34,897 bases of DNA from Verrucomicrobiota bacterium (GTDB lineage: Bacteria > Verrucomicrobiota > Verrucomicrobiia > Limisphaerales > JADJPG01): NCBI GenBank assembly GCA_016713365.1, contig JADJPG010000067.1, forward strand, positions 1-34,897, given 5' to 3'. Of the stretch, positions 29,308-34,897 are shown piece after piece (position 1 is the first letter of the stretch; every line of letters starts with the position of its first letter). The position numbers and the translations under genes were made by a program. Under the pieces are notes generated by a model. The model worked only from the letters and a program-made list of their open reading frames with translations, was not told where the DNA came from and made no database searches.

Positions 29308-29559
29308 GTGAACTGTCCCATCTGTAATCAGAAGATGCCGTTTGGCCTGCAGATCCATCTGGCGGCCGCGCACGGTTCCGCCCAGGTCAAACAGCAACTC
29401 CGCTCCGCCGAGGAGGGAAACGCGGCCTCGGCCCGGAGCATTCAGCGACAACACGCCAAAACCCGGCCAGGCCAGGGCTTTGCCAAGAAATCCCGCAAGC
29501 GCCCAAACCACCGGGTTCGCTCGCGCGGGGTGAACGCGGCGAGTCTCAAATCAGCCTAG
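29308..29559 (+). CDS. Small C2H2 zinc-finger-like protein
   Basis: From GTG 29308 an 83-residue protein begins NCPICNQKMPFGLQIHLAAA then H. CxxC is followed ten residues later by HxxxxH, a classic C2H2 spacing. The remainder is basic and repetitive (RSIQRQHAKTRPGQGFAKKS then RKRPNHRVRSRG), as in small nucleic-acid-binding proteins. No Shine-Dalgarno is evident and the frame is open upstream to 29104, so the start is uncertain. The gene is divergent from the DUF1592 gene and precedes the sensor kinase by 150-250 bp. A regulatory role is possible but not shown. Confidence 0.5.
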   Translation: MNCPICNQKMPFGLQIHLAAAHGSAQVKQQLRSAEEGNAASARSIQRQHAKTRPGQGFAKKSRKRPNHRVRSRGVNAASLKSA

Positions 29560-29815
29560 CTACGGGACGGTTCAATTGGCCGATACCCACTGAAACGCGG
29601 ACGGCCAATGTTCCATCTGGCCCGTGAGCCCAACAGGGTCTTCATCCGCGTGGTCCTGAAAACACGAACGCTGTACGGACAAGGACACGAACAGGAGGGG
29701 CCTGATATTCTTGGAATCGATACCCCAGGAGCAAGGAATGGGCTGTCGGCTGCAAGAAATGGAGCAAATTAGAACTGTTCAAGCAGGCGAATTCTGCCGA
29801 TCTTCCGCGCAACGG

Positions 29816-32800
29816 ATGCGAACCGACCTACCAAGGTTGAGGAGAATGGAGTCGTGGTGGCTGGCTTTAGTCGTTTGCTGGCAGGCGACAATTTTGCCTT
29901 TCCAGGCTGCGACTGAGGAGTCCTTCAAAGATCAGGGACAACCATGGAGATTGTTGTCCTTTGCCGAGGACGCTGAGCTCACAGGCAAGAATGTTTTCCA
30001 CATCGACTTTCAGAGAGGAGAAAACCCGTCCACGCTCGAAAAAGTCTGGCTGGCCACCTCGGGCGGCTTGCAGGAGTATGATGGTTATGGCTGGCGTCAG
30101 CACGGGGTCGCACAGGGATTGCCGAGCGATTTCATCCGCTGCGTGTTGGTGACCCGCCGCGGAGATTTGTGGGTCGGGACCGATCGAGGCGCGGGAATCT
30201 ACGACGGTAAAACGTTCCGGCTCCTCGCCACGGAAACGAACCTCGCCGGCCCCAGCGTCCGACGGATGGTCGAAGACATCGACGGAACAATTTGGTTTTG
30301 CAGCGATCCGTGGCCGAGTTCCGCCCGCAGCGGCGGATTGACCTCCCTGCGCGATGGAAAGTGGACGGCGTTTACGGTGAAGGATGGATTGCCCAGCGAA
30401 TACGTGGTCAATTATTTCAGGGACGCCTCCAACCGCCAGTGGGTGGTGACGAAGGACGGCATCGCGAAGTGGGGCGGGTCGAACTGGGTGACGTCGCTCA
30501 CGCCAGGAGTTGGGAGGGATAGTTTCTCATCGGGCTGTTTTGCGGAAGCTCCGGGACGTCCGCTCATGTTTTCGTCCGGTACCGATGTCTACCTTCTGCT
30601 GAATAACGTTTGGACCAGCCAGCCAATTTCCACAAAATATCCTCACCATCAGCACGGCATTTGTACGACGAAGGACGGAAAGATCCTCAGTAGTGTTTCC
30701 ACGAGTCCAGGCCGGAAGACTATTTCGGAGTGGGGCAGCGCCGGGTGGGCCGGCGTGTCGGCAGAGTTCGATCTGCCGCGCGGCTACAATGAGGACATTC
30801 GCGAGTCTCCCGACGGAAACATTTGGGTGATTGGATTCGAGACCGTCATCTGCTGGCGTCGGCACGCCCAATGGGAAGTGTTCCGCAACGTACCGCCTCC
30901 CAAGTTCGTCGAGCCATCGAACCGAATCTGGTTTGGCAAAGATGGCTGGGGCGTTCTGCCGGCGTTGACGCCGGTGCGGTTCGAGCGCGGCTACTGGGAG
31001 CGGTTGGAGTCACCTTACGACGACGTGTTTCCTGACGGGACTGGCGCGGTTTGGGGTTGGTCATCCAATGGAGTGACACGCTGGGTCGGAACCAACACCT
31101 CGCAATTCACGGAGTCTGATACCGGGCTGAACGTCATCCAAGCTGGGAGGAGCGCGCCAGCCGGCGCATACTGGTTGGTGGGACTGAATCGAAACGGCCA
31201 GCAGGCAACCGCGTGTTTTCTCGACGGACATTGGGAGCAATACCCCTTGCCGAATGTTTCAGGAACGTTTGCGAAACCCGGAATCGCCGCACTCCGAGAC
31301 AGCCTCTGGATGATATCGCGGCCATCCGACCGGACCAACGCGGTCGCCATCAACATCTCCACCAACAAGACGACTCTGGTGGAGGTGCCCGCCGCCATTC
31401 TCAGCGAATTCCATCACGGGCTGCATGTCAGCGCGGATGGATCCAACGTATGGCTCTACGGCGACAATGGCCTGTATCGAACTCACGCCGGCAACGGACG
31501 GTGGGAAGCCATCACCAATCTTCCTGGTCGAACTGTCGTCGGCCTGGTCGAGCGGGGCAATGAAGTTTGGGTGGGTTGCAACGGGGCAACCGGCGGGAGC
31601 ATCGGCCTGGCGCGTTATCGGGATGGCGAATGGAAAACATTCCCCATTCGGTCGCTGATGAATCTCTCGCTCGCCGCGGACCTGACTCTGCTGATTGGCG
31701 GCAAGGGCGGTTTGACCGTGGTTGAGAACACGCGTGACGCCATCCCCATGGAAATCGAATTCCCCGAAGACATTCGAGCCGATGGAGTGGTCAAAGATCG
31801 CAACGGCGATTACTGGGCAGGCAACGATACCACGCTGCTGCGCTTCAATCCGGATCGCATTCCCACCGAGACGCGGATCGTAAGCGCGACCACCAACATT
31901 CTCCACGGAGGACGCTTTACCATCACCATTGATGCGATCGAGCGGTTCAGACCATCCGGCCATCGCGAGGATCACTCCTTCTCCTGGCGAATTGACGATC
32001 AGGAATGGAGCCCGTTTCAGCAGAGGCTTGGCGGAGGACTCTCCATTCCTGACCTCGCCGTGGGGGCACACTCGATTGCCGTCCGCTCGCGCGATGCCGG
32101 GGGCGATATTGATCCGACTCCCGCGGTGTTCGAGTTCACCGTCCATCCCCTGCCCTTGCAAAGCAGAGGATGGTTTTTGGCGTCGATGGCGGCTGTGATA
32201 ATTCTGCTGGCCTCGTTCGCATTCGTTGCCATTCGCGCGCGCACGGAACTGGCCTCCTACGCCCGGACACTCGAACACAGGGTGGCCGAAAGGACGGCAG
32301 CGCTGGAGGCCGAGCTTGCAGAACGTCGGCGGGCCGAGCAGGAACGCGAACGACTGGTCTTGCTGGTCGAGCACAGCGCAGACTTCATTGCCACCGCTGA
32401 GTTGAACGGTCAGTTGACCTATTTGAATCCCGCTGGCCGTCGGATGATTGGCTTCGGCGAAAGTGAGGACATCCGGAAGTTGAACTTTGCCGACTACGTT
32501 CCTGAGCGCTGGCGCTCGTGGTTCATTGAGACCGTCGTTCCCATCGTCCGGGAGAAAGGGGTGTGGGAAGGCGAGATGCAGCTCTTTCATCTGCAGACTA
32601 GGCAGCTCATCGACATCTCCCGATCGATGTTCCTCGTCAGGAACCGGGAAACCGGCGATCCGATCGGCTTCGCGACCGTCACGCGCGATGTCACCGCCCG
32701 TAAGGCTGCTGAGAAAGCTCTCCTCGAAAGCGAGGAACGCTTCGCCAAGGCGTTCCGGGCCAACCCGGCCATCATCGCCATCAGCACTTATCCCGAAGGC

Positions 32801-34624
32801 AAATACGTGGATGTGAACGAGGCCTTCACCGAATCGCTTGGCTTTACCCGCGCGGAAATTCTCGGAAGGACCGCGCTTGAACTCGGGGTGTGGTCCGTGC
32901 CTTCCCAACGGCAGGCGATCACCAAGGCCGTGGGCGAACGTCGGCTTGTCCGTGGCGTCGAATGCCAGCTCCGCGCCAAGTCCGGGGACATCCTCACAGT
33001 GCTCGCTTCGGTGGAGCTGATCGAGCTGAGCGGACAACAATGCCTGCTGTTCATCAATCACGACATCACCGACCGCAAGGCATCCGAGAGAAAGGTCAGC
33101 GAAGCCCAGGCGCGATTTCAACAGCTCGCGGAGAACATTCGCGAAGTGTTCTGGCTCACCAACGCCGAGAAAAGTCAGATGCTCTATATCAGCCCAGGCT
33201 ACGAACGAATCTGGGGACGTTCCTGCGAGAGCCTGTATCGTTCGCCCGAGTCCTGGCTCGAATCCATCCACGCCGACGACCGCAAGCGCGTCGCCAGCTC
33301 GCTCCCGGAGAACCAGTCCCAGGGAACCTACGACCTCGAGTATCGTATTCTGCGGCCTGATGGTTCGGTCCGATGGGTTCATGATCGCACCTTCCCGGTG
33401 CGTGACGCCTCAGGCGCCGTCTATCGTATCGCGGGCATCGCCGAAGACATCACAGAGCGGCGGCAACTCGAAGCGCAATTTCGACAGGCCCAGAAGATGG
33501 AAGCCTTGGGCACGCTCTCCGGCGGCATCGCCCATGATTTCAACAACATCCTCGGAGCGATCTTCGGCAACGTCCATCTCGCGAGCCTTGATTTGCAGCC
33601 CAGCCACCCGGCCTCAAACAGCCTGGGCGAGATCCAGAAAGCCGCCAATCGCGCCCGCGATCTTGTCCGACAGATTCTCGCCTTCAGCCGACAACAACCC
33701 AAGACGCGGCAGAACATCGCCCTGGGGCCAGTCGTTCAAGAGGCCGCCGGGCTGTTGCGAGCGAGCCTTCCGGCTGGAATTGAGCTCGTCAAAACGTTGG
33801 ATCCCAAAGCACCGAACGTCTTTGCGGACGCCACGCAGATCCATCAAATCATTCTCAATCTCTGCACCAACGCATGGCATGCGATCGGCGAAGGACCCGG
33901 GCGGATCGAGATCCAGCTTCAGCCCGTGGAAATAAAAGGAGAAGACTCTGCGCCCGCGCCCGAACTCCACCGGGGAGTCTACGCCTGCCTGTCCGTAATC
34001 GACAGCGGCCACGGCATGGACGCTTCGACCCTCGAACGCATCTTTGAACCGTTCTTCACCACCAAGGATCCCGGCCGCGGAACTGGCCTTGGCCTTTCAG
34101 TAGTCCACGGCATCGTGCAATCCCACGACGGCGTGATCCGCGTGTCGAGCCAGCGCGGACAGGGCACCTCATTTCATCTCTACTTTCCTGCGGCCGGGGC
34201 GGAGAGCGTTGAATCCACGCCCACCAAGCGCTCCCTTCGCAAGGGCTTAGGCGAACGGATCCTATATCTCGACGACGAAAAGCCATTGGTCGACCTCGCG
34301 GTCAAGATGCTGCGCCGGCTCGCCTACGACGCCGACGGCTACACCCATCCCGACGCAGCCTTGGAGGCGTTTAAGAGCAATCCCGCCTTCTACCAACTCA
34401 TCATCACCGACCTCCACATGCCGGGGCTCTCCGGCATCGAATTCATTCAGGCCGTTCGCAAACTTCATCCGACCGTTCCCATCATACTCAGTTCAGGACA
34501 CCTCACCGACGATATCGTCACTCGTGTGCGGAACATGGGCGTCACCCGAGTCCTGCACAAACCAAACACCATGGACGATTTCAGCGATTCCCTGCACGAG
34601 CTCCTCCACAAACTGCAACCCTGA
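29816..34624 (+). CDS. Hybrid sensor histidine kinase with beta-propeller input and receiver
   Basis: About 1602 residues from ATG 29816. The frame is open from TTG 29711, which has an AGGAGG 12 bases upstream; ATG 29846 is another option. The start at 29816 gives a basic n-region (MRTDLPRLRRMESWW) before a hydrophobic signal/anchor. A periplasmic propeller follows (units such as GDLWVGTDRGAGIYDGKTF, GTIWFCS, GNIWVIGFETVICWR), then a Y_Y_Y-type domain (FSWRIDDQEWSPFQ) and a membrane segment near 784 (WFLASMAAVIILLASFAFVA). Inside are a coiled coil, three PAS domains (about 846-960, 975-1091, 1098-1215), a HisKA box (GTLSGGIAHDFNNILG, phospho-His near 1238), an HATPase domain (DSGHGMDAST, FEPFFTTKDPGRGTGLGLSV) and a C-terminal receiver (ILYLDDEKP, LIITDLHMPG, phospho-Asp). 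There is no AraC-type output. The response regulator starts 3 bp later. Confidence 0.92.
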   Translation: MRTDLPRLRRMESWWLALVVCWQATILPFQAATEESFKDQGQPWRLLSFAEDAELTGKNVFHIDFQRGENPSTLEKVWLATSGGLQEYDGYGWRQHGVAQGLPSDFIRCVLVTRRGDLWVGTDRGAGIYDGKTFRLLATETNLAGPSVRRMVEDIDGTIWFCSDPWPSSARSGGLTSLRDGKWTAFTVKDGLPSEYVVNYFRDASNRQWVVTKDGIAKWGGSNWVTSLTPGVGRDSFSSGCFAEAPGRPLMFSSGTDVYLLLNNVWTSQPISTKYPHHQHGICTTKDGKILSSVSTSPGRKTISEWGSAGWAGVSAEFDLPRGYNEDIRESPDGNIWVIGFETVICWRRHAQWEVFRNVPPPKFVEPSNRIWFGKDGWGVLPALTPVRFERGYWERLESPYDDVFPDGTGAVWGWSSNGVTRWVGTNTSQFTESDTGLNVIQAGRSAPAGAYWLVGLNRNGQQATACFLDGHWEQYPLPNVSGTFAKPGIAALRDSLWMISRPSDRTNAVAINISTNKTTLVEVPAAILSEFHHGLHVSADGSNVWLYGDNGLYRTHAGNGRWEAITNLPGRTVVGLVERGNEVWVGCNGATGGSIGLARYRDGEWKTFPIRSLMNLSLAADLTLLIGGKGGLTVVENTRDAIPMEIEFPEDIRADGVVKDRNGDYWAGNDTTLLRFNPDRIPTETRIVSATTNILHGGRFTITIDAIERFRPSGHREDHSFSWRIDDQEWSPFQQRLGGGLSIPDLAVGAHSIAVRSRDAGGDIDPTPAVFEFTVHPLPLQSRGWFLASMAAVIILLASFAFVAIRARTELASYARTLEHRVAERTAALEAELAERRRAEQERERLVLLVEHSADFIATAELNGQLTYLNPAGRRMIGFGESEDIRKLNFADYVPERWRSWFIETVVPIVREKGVWEGEMQLFHLQTRQLIDISRSMFLVRNRETGDPIGFATVTRDVTARKAAEKALLESEERFAKAFRANPAIIAISTYPEGKYVDVNEAFTESLGFTRAEILGRTALELGVWSVPSQRQAITKAVGERRLVRGVECQLRAKSGDILTVLASVELIELSGQQCLLFINHDITDRKASERKVSEAQARFQQLAENIREVFWLTNAEKSQMLYISPGYERIWGRSCESLYRSPESWLESIHADDRKRVASSLPENQSQGTYDLEYRILRPDGSVRWVHDRTFPVRDASGAVYRIAGIAEDITERRQLEAQFRQAQKMEALGTLSGGIAHDFNNILGAIFGNVHLASLDLQPSHPASNSLGEIQKAANRARDLVRQILAFSRQQPKTRQNIALGPVVQEAAGLLRASLPAGIELVKTLDPKAPNVFADATQIHQIILNLCTNAWHAIGEGPGRIEIQLQPVEIKGEDSAPAPELHRGVYACLSVIDSGHGMDASTLERIFEPFFTTKDPGRGTGLGLSVVHGIVQSHDGVIRVSSQRGQGTSFHLYFPAAGAESVESTPTKRSLRKGLGERILYLDDEKPLVDLAVKMLRRLAYDADGYTHPDAALEAFKSNPAFYQLIITDLHMPGLSGIEFIQAVRKLHPTVPIILSSGHLTDDIVTRVRNMGVTRVLHKPNTMDDFSDSLHELLHKLQP

Positions 34625-34627
34625 CAC

Positions 34628-34897
34628 ATGACTCCAGCAATCATTCTCGTCGTCGACGATGACACTCCAATGCGTTCGTCCATGCGGCGCAGCTTGGAGC
34701 GCGAAGGATACACGGTGATCGAAGCGGGCAACGCCAACGAGGCGCTCGCGCAGTTGAAGCACACTCCGGCGCAACTGGTGATCACCGACATCATCATGCC
34801 GGACGCCGACGGCCTTGAACTGGTTTTCGCCCTCCACCGCTCTCATCCGGACATCAAGATCATAGCGATATCCGGCGGCGGCCAGTTCGCTCGAATT
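34628..34897 (+). CDS. Response regulator, cut by the window edge
   Basis: The ATG at 34628 lies 3 bases after the sensor kinase stop. All 90 visible codons form a receiver domain: IILVVDDDTPMRSSMRRSLE (acidic pocket DDD), LVITDIIMPDADGLELVFAL (phospho-acceptor Asp in TDIIMP) and IKIIAISGGG (conserved Ser/Thr position). The end of the receiver and any output domain are outside the window. Adjacency to the hybrid kinase suggests it is the phosphorelay partner, co-transcribed with it. Confidence 0.9.
   Translation, partial: MTPAIILVVDDDTPMRSSMRRSLEREGYTVIEAGNANEALAQLKHTPAQLVITDIIMPDADGLELVFALHRSHPDIKIIAISGGGQFARI

Noticed and set aside
31259..33382. 707-codon minus-strand frame under the sensor kinase
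   Set aside because: Antisense shadow of a GC-rich coding region; the plus strand has complete PAS and propeller motifs.
1..34897. CRISPR array, tRNA or rRNA genes
   Set aside because: No regularly spaced short repeats and no cloverleaf or rRNA-like sequence were seen on reading both strands.

Overview
The window looks like chromosomal DNA from a Verrucomicrobia-type (PVC group) bacterium, probably environmental or metagenomic. The basis is family content: a secreted c-type-cytochrome/DUF1592-class protein beside a Tat-exported DUF1552 protein, a compact tyrosine integrase of the kind common in Verrucomicrobia, secreted proteins ending in a short beta-rich C-terminal module, and a very large beta-propeller hybrid histidine kinase. 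This is inferred from domain content only; there is no rRNA or marker gene in the window.

Region 1 (1-8.6 kb) is a graveyard of mobile DNA. A MobF/TrwC-type relaxase-helicase can be reconstructed on the minus strand (about 511-3230), but it is broken by roughly ten indels. It is followed by two small overlapping genes that run off the left edge. Upstream of it lie a stretch with no recognisable gene, a scrap of a superfamily-2 helicase C-terminus, a broken nucleotidyltransferase-like gene and a tyrosine integrase. The integrase is cut by an IS3-family element (7368-8643) whose own transposase is frameshifted. The far side of the IS joins the 3' part of an unrelated secreted protein and no target duplication is visible, which suggests an IS-mediated rearrangement.

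Region 2 (8.6-20 kb) mixes intact housekeeping or stress genes with debris. PPK2 polyphosphate kinase (10289-11086) and type II NADH dehydrogenase (16065-17357) are intact. Around them are a decayed outer-membrane-like protein, an SDR C-terminus with an in-frame stop, a glycosyltransferase N-terminus, a signal-peptide protein made of four lectin-like and three Ig-like repeats (two single-base frameshifts), and a phospholipase-D-type cardiolipin synthase (one single-base frameshift).

Region 3 (20-34.9 kb) is clean and fully coding. It holds a YihY/BrkB membrane protein, an AI-2E/PerM-family membrane protein directly abutting an FAD-dependent oxidoreductase, a minus-strand three-gene export cluster (dihaem DUF1592 protein, then DUF1552 protein, then a secreted protein of unknown function), a small C2H2 zinc-finger-like protein, and a hybrid sensor kinase of about 1600 residues followed 3 bp later by a response regulator cut by the right edge.

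No CRISPR array, rRNA or tRNA was seen. I did not find a convincing intact new defence or mobile system. The most unusual items are the lectin/Ig repeat protein, the IS junction, the reconstructable conjugative relaxase and the palindrome abutting the ndh start.
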